From contig CAIJYD010000052.1 in NCBI GenBank assembly GCA_903824785.1, positions 1-64,000 on the forward strand: a stretch of DNA of 64,000 nt. Direction: 5' to 3'. This DNA is from an uncultured Bacteroidota bacterium (GTDB taxonomy: Bacteria; Bacteroidota; Bacteroidia; Bacteroidales; VadinHA17). The position numbers and the translations under genes were made by a program. This document shows, one piece after another, positions 1 to 8,991 of this stretch (the first letter of the stretch is position 1; each line of letters starts with the position of its first letter). Below the pieces are notes generated by a model. The model did not search any database. It was given only the letters and a program-made list of their open reading frames with translations, and was not told the DNA's origin.

Positions 1-213
1 ATTCCTCCAAACCTCCGCAAGCTCCGATTTGTCGGAATTCGGGATGACGGGTTATTTTTTGGGACATTGGTACGGAAGCAATAGTTTCAGTTTTTTGTAT
101 ATCATTGTACAAAGGGGTTATGTTGTTGTAACGACTTTAAAATATAGCTGAATAAGTTATAAATAAGGAACAAAAAAAACCTTTTTTATGAATAATTCAG
201 GTTAAGTTTATCT

Positions 214-252
214 AAGGTTGTTTCACTTGTAATGGAAGGAACAACCTTTTTT
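214..252 (+). terminator. Rho-independent terminator-like hairpin
   Basis: A perfect 9-bp stem (AAGGTTGTT at 214-222, AACAACCTT at 240-248) with a 17-nt loop is followed by a run of T to position 252. It probably ends a plus-strand transcript that begins outside the window. It could also be an attenuator in the long metA leader, but I recognise no riboswitch core next to it. The rest of bases 1-375 is AT-rich non-coding DNA with no gene that I can see. Confidence 0.6.
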
Positions 253-375
253 AGATTTAAAATGAAGCTTTACATAGTTCTTTAACCATTTTTTAATAAT
301 ATTGAAAAATAAACGACCAAACCGGTATTTGAACACTATTCCGGTAAAAACAGATTAATTTTTAACCATTAAACT

Positions 376-1293
376 ATGCCATTAAATATTCCGGATAAAC
401 TGCCTGCCATTGAAGTTCTTCAGAAGGAGAATATCTTTGTTATGGATGAGTCGCGTGCCTCAAAGCAGGATATTCGTCCGCTGAGGATTGCCTTGCTGAA
501 CCTGATGCCCGTAAAGATGACTACCGAAACGGATTTAATCAGACTGCTTTCCAATTCTCCGTTACAGGTTGAACTGGATTTTATCAAACTGAGTTCACAC
601 ACTTCGAAGAACACTCCGATAGAACATATGCAGACTTTCTATAAAGACTTTAATCTTGTTATTCACAATAAATATGACGGCCTTATTATTACCGGTGCAC
701 CTGTTGAACAGATGCCATTCGAGGAGGTAATCTACTGGAAAGAGCTGACTGAGATCTTATCCTGGGCAAGAAGCAATGTTACATCTTCACTCTTTATATG
801 CTGGGGGGCGCAGGCTGCTCTTTATCACTACTATGGCATACCTAAATACCCGCTCGGTAAAAAAATGTTCGGGGTTTTTGAACATACTAAGAGTGAGTCA
901 CAAAATCAGATTCTGAGGGGCTTTGATGATGTTTTCTATGTGCCTCACAGTCGTCATACTGAAATAAGAAAAGAGGATATTGTTAAGGTGCCCGGCCTGA
1001 CCATTTTATCTGAATCGAAAGAATCGGGTATTTACATGGTTGCCTCGCTCAGCGGTCGTGAGCTATTTCTTACAGGTCATTCAGAGTATTCCCCTGAGAC
1101 ACTTGATATTGAGTATAAAAGAGACCTTGCAAAAAATCTTCCCATTGAAATACCAAAAAATTATTACAAGGACGATAATCCGGATAACCCTCCTCTGGTT
1201 CGCTGGCGTTCACAGGCAAATATGTTGTTTGTAAACTGGCTTAATTATTTTGTTTATCAGCAAACGCCTTACAATATTGATGCAATAAAGTAG
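376..1293 (+). CDS. metA: Homoserine O-acetyltransferase (MetA family)
   Basis: This enzyme activates homoserine by O-acylation, the first committed step of methionine synthesis. The 305-residue length is normal for the MetA/HTS family. The catalytic Cys142 lies in [10 protein letters not shown], and His235 and Glu237 lie in LTGHSEYSP, matching the Cys-His-Glu set of the family. The acyl-CoA specificity residue at position 111 is Glu ([11 protein letters not shown]). E. coli, which uses succinyl-CoA, has Gly there, and Glu is the residue associated with acetyl-CoA use, so the product is probably O-acetylhomoserine despite the frequent annotation as a succinyltransferase. It ends 2 bp before the convergent ppk1 stop. 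The start is the first ATG of the frame and aligns with the E. coli N-terminus. Confidence 0.95.
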   Translation: MPLNIPDKLPAIEVLQKENIFVMDESRASKQDIRPLRIALLNLMPVKMTTETDLIRLLSNSPLQVELDFIKLSSHTSKNTPIEHMQTFYKDFNLVIHNKYDGLIITGAPVEQMPFEEVIYWKELTEILSWARSNVTSSLFICWGAQAALYHYYGIPKYPLGKKMFGVFEHTKSESQNQILRGFDDVFYVPHSRHTEIRKEDIVKVPGLTILSESKESGIYMVASLSGRELFLTGHSEYSPETLDIEYKRDLAKNLPIEIPKNYYKDDNPDNPPLVRWRSQANMLFVNWLNYFVYQQTPYNIDAIK

Positions 1294-1295
1294 GA

Positions 1296-3356
1296 TTATT
1301 TCTCTGATACTTTTTCATTAACCCTTTTGATGTAGTTATGAACTTCAATCTGCGACTGCACAGGTTTCTTTGAGTTTTTAACAAATTCATTTGAAAAAGT
1401 TGAATCGAATCTTCGTGCCTTTATATTATCGCTCCATTGTATTTCGAAAATCTCCTTCATCTCATTCTTAATACCTTTATCAAATACAGGGCAAGTGACT
1501 TCTATGCGGTGTTCGATGTTTCTTGTCATAAGGTCGGCTGAAGAGATGAAACACTCTTCATTTCCTCCGTTACAGAAGATCATGAACCTGGTATGTTCAA
1601 GAAACCGGTCAACAATTCCTATTGCCTTGATATTATCACTGATATCCGGTAAGCCGGGCACAAGTGAGATCATTCCCCTGATAATAAGCCTTATAGTAAC
1701 ACCTGCATTGCTCGCTTCATACAGGTGATTAATGATTTCACTGTCGGTAATGTTATTCAGTTTTATGTAGATGAAGGCTTTTTTTCCTGCTTTGGCATTT
1801 TTTATCTCATTTTCTATCAGTAGTGTAATCTTATTTCTAAGGGAAAATGGAGAGAGGATGAGGTGGTAGAAATTATCTTTCTTGTAATTTACATTGAAGA
1901 AGTTAAATGCCTTGAAGATCTCATTGGTGATTTTTTTATTTGTTGTTAAAAGAAGATGGTCAGTATAGATTTTCGCCGTATCCTCATTAAAGTTACCTGT
2001 GCCAATTGCCGCATAACGTTCTGAGACCTCATTCTTAACACGTGTTATCAGGCATAACTTGGAATGAACTTTAAGTCCCGGTACACCATAGATTACCTTG
2101 ACTCCCTCTTCCATCAGTTTATTACCCCAGAGAATGTTGGCCTCTTCATCAAAACGGGCCTGAAGTTCAACAACGGTTGTTACTTTTTTCCCGTTGCGCG
2201 CTGCATTCAGCAATGCATTTATTACGCTCGAGTTTCTGGCTAACCGGTATAATGTTATCTGGATGGAAGTGACATACGGATCGATAGATGCCTCTCTTAA
2301 CAGATCAATAAAATGGTCGAAAGGGTTGTACGGAAAGAAAAGCATGACATCCTTTTTCTTGATAGCTGTCAGAATACTCTTCCCCGGCAGGATATCCCTG
2401 TGAGGAATAGCGGCAAGTGGCTCGTAATAAAACTTTTTTCGCCCCGGATTAGGAAACTTCATGAAGTCTTTGAAATTGTGATATCTGTCAGCCGGAATTA
2501 CAACGTCATCAGGACCAAAATTGAGTTTTTTTGTGAGAACCTTCAATAGATCCTCAGGCATATTCCTGTCGTAAATAAACCGGACTGGTGTTCCCCATTT
2601 CCGTTGATGAAGACTGCGTGAAAGTTTATCTATATAGCTCTCAGAAATATCATCAACTATTTCAAGTTCAGCATCTTTCGTTAACTTGATAGTATATGCT
2701 GAAAATTCATCAAAATCAAAAATGAAGAAGATATCTTTCAGTCCGAACCTTATTATATCATCAATGAAAATAATATATTTATTATCGTCTTTTTCAGGAA
2801 GAACGATAAAACGTGGAAGTACATCAGTCGGGATTTCAAGAAGTGCGAACCGCTTTTTCTGGGTTTCCTTTTTGAAAAGATAAATTGCAAGATAGATTGC
2901 ATCATCAGTAAGGTTTGGCAATTCTGAATCTTTTTCGATAAGAAACGGCATGAGCCTTGTACGAACCTGGCTATGAAAATATTTCTGTACAAATTCAGTC
3001 TGTTCAGGATTCAGCTCTTTTTCATTAATAATATGGATCTTATGCTTGCCAAGCTCCTGAATCAGTCCGGAGTAAATCTTCTCAAACCGGGCATTCTGCG
3101 ACAGCACTATTTCATGAATGCTTTTAAGAGTGGCTTTGGGGCTGTATCCGAGAATAATCTTTGATCTGGCTCCGAATTGTGAAAGCCTTCTTAAGGTTGC
3201 CACTCTTACCCTGAAGTATTCATCGAGATTATTTGAATAGATACCAAGAAACTTGAACCGTTCAATTAGTGGTACTTCTTTGTTATCGGCCTCCTGCAAA
3301 ACACGTTCATTGAACGACAACCAACTAATCTCTTTTGGAATGTAGCTCTTGCTCAT
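1296..3356 (-). CDS. ppk1: Polyphosphate kinase 1
   Basis: This enzyme reversibly transfers the ATP gamma-phosphate onto inorganic polyphosphate. The 686-residue chain has the usual PPK1 order: N domain, head domain and two phospholipase-D-like catalytic domains. His431 in LKVHSKLCLITR corresponds to the phosphorylated histidine (E. coli His435) and His588 in DRFLEHTRFMIF to the second catalytic histidine (E. coli His592). At the position of E. coli His454 (in YAHIGTGN) this protein has Ala450 (YAAIGTGNFNE). It is the last gene of a minus-strand pfk-sixA-ppk1 operon, starting only 5 bp after sixA ends. Identification is secure; the effect of Ala450 is not known from sequence alone. Confidence 0.97.
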   Translation of the reverse strand: MSKSYIPKEISWLSFNERVLQEADNKEVPLIERFKFLGIYSNNLDEYFRVRVATLRRLSQFGARSKIILGYSPKATLKSIHEIVLSQNARFEKIYSGLIQELGKHKIHIINEKELNPEQTEFVQKYFHSQVRTRLMPFLIEKDSELPNLTDDAIYLAIYLFKKETQKKRFALLEIPTDVLPRFIVLPEKDDNKYIIFIDDIIRFGLKDIFFIFDFDEFSAYTIKLTKDAELEIVDDISESYIDKLSRSLHQRKWGTPVRFIYDRNMPEDLLKVLTKKLNFGPDDVVIPADRYHNFKDFMKFPNPGRKKFYYEPLAAIPHRDILPGKSILTAIKKKDVMLFFPYNPFDHFIDLLREASIDPYVTSIQITLYRLARNSSVINALLNAARNGKKVTTVVELQARFDEEANILWGNKLMEEGVKVIYGVPGLKVHSKLCLITRVKNEVSERYAAIGTGNFNEDTAKIYTDHLLLTTNKKITNEIFKAFNFFNVNYKKDNFYHLILSPFSLRNKITLLIENEIKNAKAGKKAFIYIKLNNITDSEIINHLYEASNAGVTIRLIIRGMISLVPGLPDISDNIKAIGIVDRFLEHTRFMIFCNGGNEECFISSADLMTRNIEHRIEVTCPVFDKGIKNEMKEIFEIQWSDNIKARRFDSTFSNEFVKNSKKPVQSQIEVHNYIKRVNEKVSEK

Positions 3357-3361
3357 AATAG

Positions 3362-3850
3362 TTATTCAGGTTTAAGAAAATATTCAATTTTACCTGTGTT
3401 CTGATCTATTTCCGACCAGCTTTTTATTTTGAATGAGATGCAGATGATACCGCATTTTGGCATAAAATCGCATCCTTCTTTACTCAGGCTATCCACCAGT
3501 TCTGTAAATGAAGGGTTATGCCCGAAGATAGTAATCATGTCGGTCTTGTCGCTTACCTGAGAAAGAATTTCATTCAGCTGCCGGAAATTCATTTTATGAT
3601 AAATGTTGCTTACCATTCTTATATCCTCGGCTTTTACTCCAAATTCCCCGGCAAAAATCAGCGATGTTTCGAGAGCTCTGAATGCCGGGCTGGTTATCAT
3701 TACTCCGGAAATTTCCTCCTCTTCTTTAAGCTTGCGCGCCATCAGTTTGGATATGGCTTTTCCTTTCAGGGTTAACGATCTTTCGAAATCTGATATTTCA
3801 GGTGAAGGGTCTTCAGCTCGTCCGTGACGTATAAATATTATTTTTTTCAT
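3362..3850 (-). CDS. sixA: SixA-type histidine phosphatase
   Basis: This is a small (162-residue) member of the histidine phosphatase superfamily. The RHGRAEDP motif at residues 8-15 holds the nucleophilic His9, and the second histidine lies in TIFGHNPSFTEL. SixA proteins dephosphorylate phosphohistidine, for example on phosphotransfer domains or the nitrogen PTS. The gene sits 49 bp downstream of the phosphofructokinase gene and 5 bp upstream of ppk1 on the same strand. That placement makes a role in phosphate or polyphosphate metabolism plausible, but this is inference. Related small phosphoglycerate-mutase-like phosphatases with other substrates cannot be excluded. Confidence 0.85.
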   Translation of the reverse strand: MKKIIFIRHGRAEDPSPEISDFERSLTLKGKAISKLMARKLKEEEEISGVMITSPAFRALETSLIFAGEFGVKAEDIRMVSNIYHKMNFRQLNEILSQVSDKTDMITIFGHNPSFTELVDSLSKEGCDFMPKCGIICISFKIKSWSEIDQNTGKIEYFLKPE

Positions 3851-3899
3851 TCTTTTCTTATTAATAACTGACGGGTGGATAATGATTGTAAATTGTAGT

Positions 3900-4940
3900 T
3901 CAGATGCCGAAACTTGTTCCCATATTTTGTGCCTGTATTACAAGTGGGTCATTTGGCTCAACAAGTTTCAGCTTTCCTGAAACTTCACCAAGCGACACAG
4001 ATACAATCCTGTTGTCTTTCAATGCTACCATTTTGCCAAAGTCACGCTCAGCTATCATATCAGCTGCAGCAGTACCATACCTTGTTGCAAGAACCCGGTC
4101 CATGGGAGAGGGGGTGCCTCCTCTTTGAATATATCCTAGGACAGTCTCCCTGGTTTCCAGACCTGTCATCTCATTTATTCTTTTGCTTATATACTGTGCG
4201 GCGGATCTGTCTTTTGCAGGGTTTTTGATTCCTTCTGCAAGAACAACTATCGAATACGGTTTATTTTCATTTACACGGTGAAGAAGGTACTCTGCAATTT
4301 TCTCTTCATTATATTCTATCTCAGGAATAAGAATAACATCACCTCCGCCGGCAATTCCGGAATACAGAGCAATCCACCCTGCATTATGGCCCATTAGTTC
4401 AATAATCATTATGCGTTTGTGGGAATTGGCAGTAGAGTGCAGCCGGTCGATAGCTTCAGTTGCTATATTTACTGCCGAATCGAATCCGAATGTAAGGTCG
4501 GTCCCCCAGACATCATTATCAATTGTTTTGGGAATACCAACAACATTAAGCCCCTCCTGCGACAGAAGGTTGGCTGTTTTGAGGGTGCCGTTTCCGCCGA
4601 TACAAACAAGGCAGTCGAGGCCCATCTGTTCATAGTGTTCTTTAATCAGAACGGGTTTGCTTATCTCATTTTTGCCCTTCCCCATGCCTTTGAAAGGTTT
4701 TTCCCTCGAAGTGCCAAGAATTGTCCCTCCAAGTGTAAGTATCCCTGAAAGATCATGTTCAGTAAGTTCCCTGTATTCCTTTGTAATCAGTCCGGTAAAA
4801 CCATCGCTTATTCCGACAAGTCTCATCCCGTATTTTACGATTGCAGTTTTACCTACACCACGAATGGCTGCATTTATTCCGGGACAATCGCCTCCGGCTG
4901 TCAGAATCCCAATCTTCTGGCCCCTTACTATTTTACCCAT
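3900..4940 (-). CDS. pfkA: 6-phosphofructokinase (group III-like, probably ATP-dependent)
   Basis: This glycolytic kinase phosphorylates fructose 6-phosphate. The nucleotide loop is LTAGGDCPGINAAIRG (14-29) and the catalytic aspartate is in PKTIDND (137-143). Two positions predict the phosphoryl donor. The residue equivalent to E. coli Gly104 is Gly118 (ATP-like; PPi enzymes carry Asp), whereas the Gly124 equivalent is Lys138 (as in PPi enzymes). This mixed Gly/Lys state is known from group III PFKs, which are usually ATP-dependent. The residue before Gly118 is Asn117 instead of the common Asp. It is the first gene of the pfk-sixA-ppk1 minus-strand operon and has a -7 promoter box about 30 bp upstream. 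Length (346 residues) is normal for the group. Confidence 0.93.
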   Translation of the reverse strand: MGKIVRGQKIGILTAGGDCPGINAAIRGVGKTAIVKYGMRLVGISDGFTGLITKEYRELTEHDLSGILTLGGTILGTSREKPFKGMGKGKNEISKPVLIKEHYEQMGLDCLVCIGGNGTLKTANLLSQEGLNVVGIPKTIDNDVWGTDLTFGFDSAVNIATEAIDRLHSTANSHKRIMIIELMGHNAGWIALYSGIAGGGDVILIPEIEYNEEKIAEYLLHRVNENKPYSIVVLAEGIKNPAKDRSAAQYISKRINEMTGLETRETVLGYIQRGGTPSPMDRVLATRYGTAAADMIAERDFGKMVALKDNRIVSVSLGEVSGKLKLVEPNDPLVIQAQNMGTSFGI

Positions 4941-4969
4941 TTTTTTATTTTTTTACTCTTTATTGTCAG

Positions 4970-4977
4970 CAAATTTA
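4970..4977 (-). promoter_or_regulatory. Bacteroidetes -7 box upstream of pfkA
   Basis: Read on the minus strand, the bases are TAAATTTG, an exact match to the TAnnTTTG consensus, 30 bp upstream of the pfkA start. No clear -33 element is seen. It would drive pfkA, sixA and ppk1 together. Confidence 0.5.
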
Positions 4978-5063
4978 GCTTTTTCTTTCAGGTTTCGTGC
5001 TGATTGTGCTGATAACAGCATATATAATAGGCTATCAGTATGAATATCTTTTACTTTTTTGTT

Positions 5064-5071
5064 TAACTTTA
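5064..5071 (+). promoter_or_regulatory. Possible -7 box upstream of the CHAD gene
   Basis: TAACTTTA matches TAnnTTTG at all but the last base and lies 32 bp before the chosen ATG at 5104. It is divergent from the pfkA promoter about 90 bp away. The match is imperfect and unsupported by a -33 box. Confidence 0.3.
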
Positions 5072-5103
5072 TAAAATTCATATATCTGTTCAGGAACTTA
5101 AAA

Positions 5104-5985
5104 ATGAAACTTGACGTTGTAAAATTGAAGGAGATAAAACCTGCCCTTACAGGATATGTCAGTGAGTCTCAGGCCTTGCTCAAACTATCGCCCATCCCCG
5201 GAGAGGAAGCAGTTCATGATATCCGTGTTCTGATGAAGAAATCCAGAGCGGTCCTCAAACTGGCTGCCACACAGCTTGATCAGGATTCCTATGAGAGGGA
5301 TATCCGTGCTTTCAGGGAAGTGGGCCGGCTATTGTGTTCCTGGCGCGAATCATCCGTTCACAGAAAAGTTCTTAAGGAGTTAAGAAAAGAAAATCCGGCT
5401 CTTTTTTTGAAGCTTCAGGAAAATGAAAAGCTTACAGATCTTATGAAAAAAGAGCTCCATACGGTTGAGTCTTCTGAAGAGTTAAGTGCCGGATTGGAGC
5501 AGATAACAGATCTTTTAAATAAAGCCGGATACCGGATCCGATTTCAATCGATGGATAGGATCGACCCGCATATTCTGTTAAAAGAGCTTGAGCTTTCTTA
5601 CACCCGTGTATCAGAGAAATATCTGACTTGCAGGAACAAGCCAAAGGCCTGCAATATGCACGAATTCAGAAAGCTGACAAAAGATTTTCTCTATCAGCTC
5701 TGTTTTTTCAGACCGCTGAACCCTTCTGCAGTTAAAACTCTTGAAAAAAAGCTTGAAAATCTGACTCAGGATCTTGGAAGGTTCAATGATTTGTCGCAAC
5801 TGATAAGAGCCCTCGGCTATAAATATTCTGAAGGAACAAACCTTCCGGCATTGGATGAACTCATTGTTAAAATTCGTGAAAAACAGGACCGGCATCTTGC
5901 TAAAGTCTGGCCGGTTGCTTATAAGGTTTTTTGTCCGGGCCAACAGCTGGTAAATATGCTTGGATTTAAATTACTTGTTATCTGA
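5104..5985 (+). CDS. CHAD domain protein (polyphosphate-binding)
   Basis: CHAD domains are helical bundles with conserved basic residues that bind inorganic polyphosphate. The signature appears twice, as expected for the internal repeat: VHDIRVLMKKSRAVLKL near the N-terminus and MHEFRKLTKDFLYQL near residue 200, each with the conserved His and following Arg/Lys. I start it at MKLDVVKL (5104); the frame stays open upstream, but the extra 15 residues are AT-rich and overlap the likely promoter. The gene is divergent from pfk-sixA-ppk1, which supports a polyphosphate role. No CYTH/triphosphatase domain is attached, so this is a stand-alone CHAD protein of about 293 residues. Confidence 0.88.
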   Translation: MKLDVVKLKEIKPALTGYVSESQALLKLSPIPGEEAVHDIRVLMKKSRAVLKLAATQLDQDSYERDIRAFREVGRLLCSWRESSVHRKVLKELRKENPALFLKLQENEKLTDLMKKELHTVESSEELSAGLEQITDLLNKAGYRIRFQSMDRIDPHILLKELELSYTRVSEKYLTCRNKPKACNMHEFRKLTKDFLYQLCFFRPLNPSAVKTLEKKLENLTQDLGRFNDLSQLIRALGYKYSEGTNLPALDELIVKIREKQDRHLAKVWPVAYKVFCPGQQLVNMLGFKLLVI

Positions 5986-6174
5986 ACATCCCGGATTTTT
6001 ACCTGATTATCTTGCCAGGCTTACTGTTTAAGCCATCTTAATGTAATTTATACAGATTATAAATAGCAGACATACATCAGACTGTTAATTTGTTAACAGT
6101 AGAATATTTTTGTCTCAATGTATCCATACATATATTTATGTAAATACTTAAATAAAAGCCCGAATATTTTTTTC

Positions 6175-6182
6175 TAAATTTG
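6175..6182 (+). promoter_or_regulatory. -7 box of the psr-like operon
   Basis: TAAATTTG is an exact match to TAnnTTTG and lies 21 bp before the start of the molybdoenzyme gene. The spacer 5986-6203 holds no gene. I see no convincing -33 element. Confidence 0.5.
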
Positions 6183-6203
6183 AACTGTTATTATACTTCA
6201 TAA

Positions 6204-8441
6204 ATGGCTAGCAGGAGAGATTTTATTAAAATTTCGGCAATAGGAGCAGGTGTTCTGGCAGTCGGAGCAGGGGCATTTAAAGTTATTAAAGTTCTTTCTT
6301 CATCCGAAGAGATAAAAAAACTGGTTGTTGATCTGAAGCGAACACCTACTTATTGTGAGGTCTGCTTCTGGAAATGTGCAGGATGGGTTTATAAGAATTC
6401 GGAAGGAAAAATCTGGAAGATAACAGGGAATGATGAAGATCAGCATTGTAACGGCCGCTTCTGTCCCCGTGGTACCGGAGGGGTTGGAATGTATTACGAT
6501 GAAGATCGTCTTAAGAGTCCGTTAATCAGGGTTGAAGAACGGGGGAAGCAGGTTTTCCGTGAAGCCACATGGGATGAAGCTTTTGAGCTTATTGCAACCA
6601 AAATGAAGGATATTTCATCAAAATATGGTCCTGAAAGCATGGCTCTTTTTACTCATGGTTCAGGTTCGGGTTATTTTACTACTTTATTAAAAGCATACGG
6701 CTCAGGAAATATTGCTGAACCATCGTATGCGCAGTGTCGCGGGCCTCGCGATGAAGCATTTTTCGCCACTTTCGGTGAAGAGGCTTATTCCCCTGAGATA
6801 ACTGATATCCGCGATACCAGATGTCTGGTTCTTATAGGATCGCATATCGGTGAGAACATGCATAACGGACAGGTTCAGGAGATGTCGGACGCAATCGACA
6901 AAGGTGCAGTAATAATAACTGTCGATCCAAGGTTTTCTACTGCTGCAGGTAAGGCCAGATACTGGCTCCCTATAAAACCGGCAACGGATATGGCACTGCT
7001 TTTAGCCTGGATGCATGAGATAATTTATAATGAGTATTACGATAAAAAATATGTTGAAAAATACTGCTCAGGATTTGAACAGCTAAAAGCTCATGTAAAG
7101 GATTTTACTCCGGAGTGGGCTTACGGGATCACTACTATCAAACCTGATCAGATAAGGAAGACAGCTAAGGAGATGGCCGATGCTTCTCCTGCAGTGATTG
7201 TACATCCCGGACGCCACGTAACCTGGTATGGAGATGATACTCAGAGAATAAGAGCAGTAGCAATACTCAATGCACTACTTGGTTCCTGGGGGAGGAGAGG
7301 CGGATTTTACAGACCTGCAAAATTTGCCCTTGCCTCATTTCCCATTCCTGCTTTCAAAGCACCTGCACGGACATGGCAGGATATCTTCCCGGGCAAATAT
7401 CCTATTGCCAGCTCTCCTGTGTCAAATGCACTTATTGATGCTTCCGTTGCAGAAAACAATCCGGTATATCCTGTAAAAGGGTGGTTTGTTAACGGAACAA
7501 ATCTGATATTTACTATTCCCAATCAGGCCAATACACTTAAAGCAATACAAAATCTTGACCTGCTGGTGGCCATCGACACTATGCCAATGGAGATAACAGG
7601 TTGGGCTGATGTGGTGCTTCCTGAATGTACATACCTCGAAAGATATGATATCCTCAGAGTCAGTCCACACCGAAAACCTGCCATTGCATTACGGATGCCT
7701 GCTGCAGAACCCATGAATAATACAAGATCTGCTTACTGGATTGCGCGTGAGCTTTCAAAAAAACTGGGACTATCCGGTTATTTCCCTTTCGAAAAGCAGG
7801 AAGAGCTGCTTGACTGGCAATTGCAAAAAGCCGGATCATCGCTCGAAGAGATGCAGCGGATTGGTGTTAAAACTTTTGAAAGGGATGCTGATGATCTCTA
7901 TTTTGCAGAAGATGAGAATGTTGAATTTTCTACCGATTCCGGTAAGATTGAGCTCTACTCCGCATTTTTTGAAGGTGCAGGTTTTGATCCGCTTCCAAAA
8001 TATGTGGCACATGAGGAGCCTGCAGAAGGTTTCTACAGACTTATTTACGGACGGGCCCCGATGCATACTTTCAGCCGTACTTCCAATAACCCGAACCTTA
8101 CCGATCTCATGGATGAGAATTCTGTCTGGGTAAATCCACTTGTTGCCAAAGAGTGGGGTTTGAAATCGGACCAGTATATCTGGCTTAAGAATCAGGATGG
8201 TATTATTACTGATTTCTCTGTTAAAGTGCGGGTTACAGAACGGATCCGATGGGATTCGGTCTATATAATACATGGTTTTGGTCATGCTCAGAAACAGATG
8301 AAACGCTGTTTTGGAAGAGGTGTCAGCGATACGCAACTGATAACAAATGTGCTTGTTGATCCACTTATGGGAGGAACCGGAATGAGATCGAATTTTGTAA
8401 CATTTGTAACTGAAAAAGCAGAGCAGGAGGTTGTATCATGA
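6204..8441 (+). CDS. Molybdopterin oxidoreductase catalytic subunit, polysulfide/thiosulfate reductase type (PsrA/PhsA)
   Basis: This is a 745-residue Mo-bisMGD enzyme of the DMSO reductase family. A Tat signal (SRRDFIK at 3-9 plus a hydrophobic stretch) directs the folded protein across the inner membrane. The N-terminal 4Fe-4S site has the pattern CEVCFWKC followed by FCPRG. A likely Mo-ligand cysteine is in PSYAQCRGPRDEAF. The C-terminal third is the molydopterin dinucleotide-binding domain. The start of the FeS subunit overlaps its stop (ATGA), and an NrfD-type anchor follows, which is the PsrABC/PhsABC layout. The substrate (polysulfide, thiosulfate, tetrathionate, or even arsenate/selenate) is not fixed by sequence. 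The sulfur transporter genes directly downstream favour a sulfur compound. Confidence 0.9.
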   Translation: MASRRDFIKISAIGAGVLAVGAGAFKVIKVLSSSEEIKKLVVDLKRTPTYCEVCFWKCAGWVYKNSEGKIWKITGNDEDQHCNGRFCPRGTGGVGMYYDEDRLKSPLIRVEERGKQVFREATWDEAFELIATKMKDISSKYGPESMALFTHGSGSGYFTTLLKAYGSGNIAEPSYAQCRGPRDEAFFATFGEEAYSPEITDIRDTRCLVLIGSHIGENMHNGQVQEMSDAIDKGAVIITVDPRFSTAAGKARYWLPIKPATDMALLLAWMHEIIYNEYYDKKYVEKYCSGFEQLKAHVKDFTPEWAYGITTIKPDQIRKTAKEMADASPAVIVHPGRHVTWYGDDTQRIRAVAILNALLGSWGRRGGFYRPAKFALASFPIPAFKAPARTWQDIFPGKYPIASSPVSNALIDASVAENNPVYPVKGWFVNGTNLIFTIPNQANTLKAIQNLDLLVAIDTMPMEITGWADVVLPECTYLERYDILRVSPHRKPAIALRMPAAEPMNNTRSAYWIARELSKKLGLSGYFPFEKQEELLDWQLQKAGSSLEEMQRIGVKTFERDADDLYFAEDENVEFSTDSGKIELYSAFFEGAGFDPLPKYVAHEEPAEGFYRLIYGRAPMHTFSRTSNNPNLTDLMDENSVWVNPLVAKEWGLKSDQYIWLKNQDGIITDFSVKVRVTERIRWDSVYIIHGFGHAQKQMKRCFGRGVSDTQLITNVLVDPLMGGTGMRSNFVTFVTEKAEQEVVS

Positions 8442-8971
8442 GATATGCAATGGCAGTTGATACCCGGAAATGCGTTGGTTGCAGCGATTGTGTTGTTGCC
8501 TGTCAGACCGAAAATAATGTACCTATCGGCTTTTGCCGCGACTGGGTTGTTGAGGTGATGGATGGCACTTATCCCCAGCTTGAAATTGAGATCAGGTCGG
8601 AAAGGTGCAATCATTGCGTTAATGCTCCATGTGTCCGGTGCTGCCCAACCGGCGCAAGTCATATTATTGATGGCGGAATTATTCTGGTTGAACACTCCGA
8701 CTGTATTGGTTGTGGAGCCTGTATGGCTTCCTGTCCTTATGATGCGCGTTATCCCCATCCCGATGGATATGTTGATAAATGTACATTCTGTGTTCACAGG
8801 ATTAAAAACGGGTTGTCACCTGCATGCGTTGCGGTTTGCCCGACAAAATGTCTCTATTTTGGCGACCTTGATGATCCAAACAGCGATGTCTCAACTGTGC
8901 TTAAAAAGAGAAAATTCAAGACTCTTATTCCCGAAGCAGGTACTGCCCCTCAGCTATATTTTCTAATTTAG
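8438..8971 (+). CDS. 4Fe-4S ferredoxin-type electron transfer subunit (PsrB/PhsB-like)
   Basis: This 177-residue protein relays electrons between the membrane quinone subunit and the molybdoenzyme. Four cysteine groups for four 4Fe-4S clusters can be read: CVGCSDCVVAC near residue 12, CNHCVNAPCVRCCP near 64, CIGCGACMASCP near 88, and CTFC with a later ACVAVCPTKC near 115-135. There is no signal peptide, as expected for a subunit carried out with its Tat-exported partner. It overlaps the catalytic gene by 4 bp and lies 20 bp before the anchor gene, so the three genes form one operon. Confidence 0.93.
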   Translation: MRYAMAVDTRKCVGCSDCVVACQTENNVPIGFCRDWVVEVMDGTYPQLEIEIRSERCNHCVNAPCVRCCPTGASHIIDGGIILVEHSDCIGCGACMASCPYDARYPHPDGYVDKCTFCVHRIKNGLSPACVAVCPTKCLYFGDLDDPNSDVSTVLKKRKFKTLIPEAGTAPQLYFLI

Positions 8972-8991
8972 ATTATTAACCTTCAAATAAA

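Noticed and set aside
253-375. SAM or other riboswitch in the metA leader
   Set aside because: No conserved SAM riboswitch core could be recognised by eye; only a terminator-like hairpin is visible further upstream.
7836-8336. Long antisense open frame (166 codons) within the molybdoenzyme gene
   Set aside because: It is fully inside a secure coding gene on the other strand and has no recognisable protein features.
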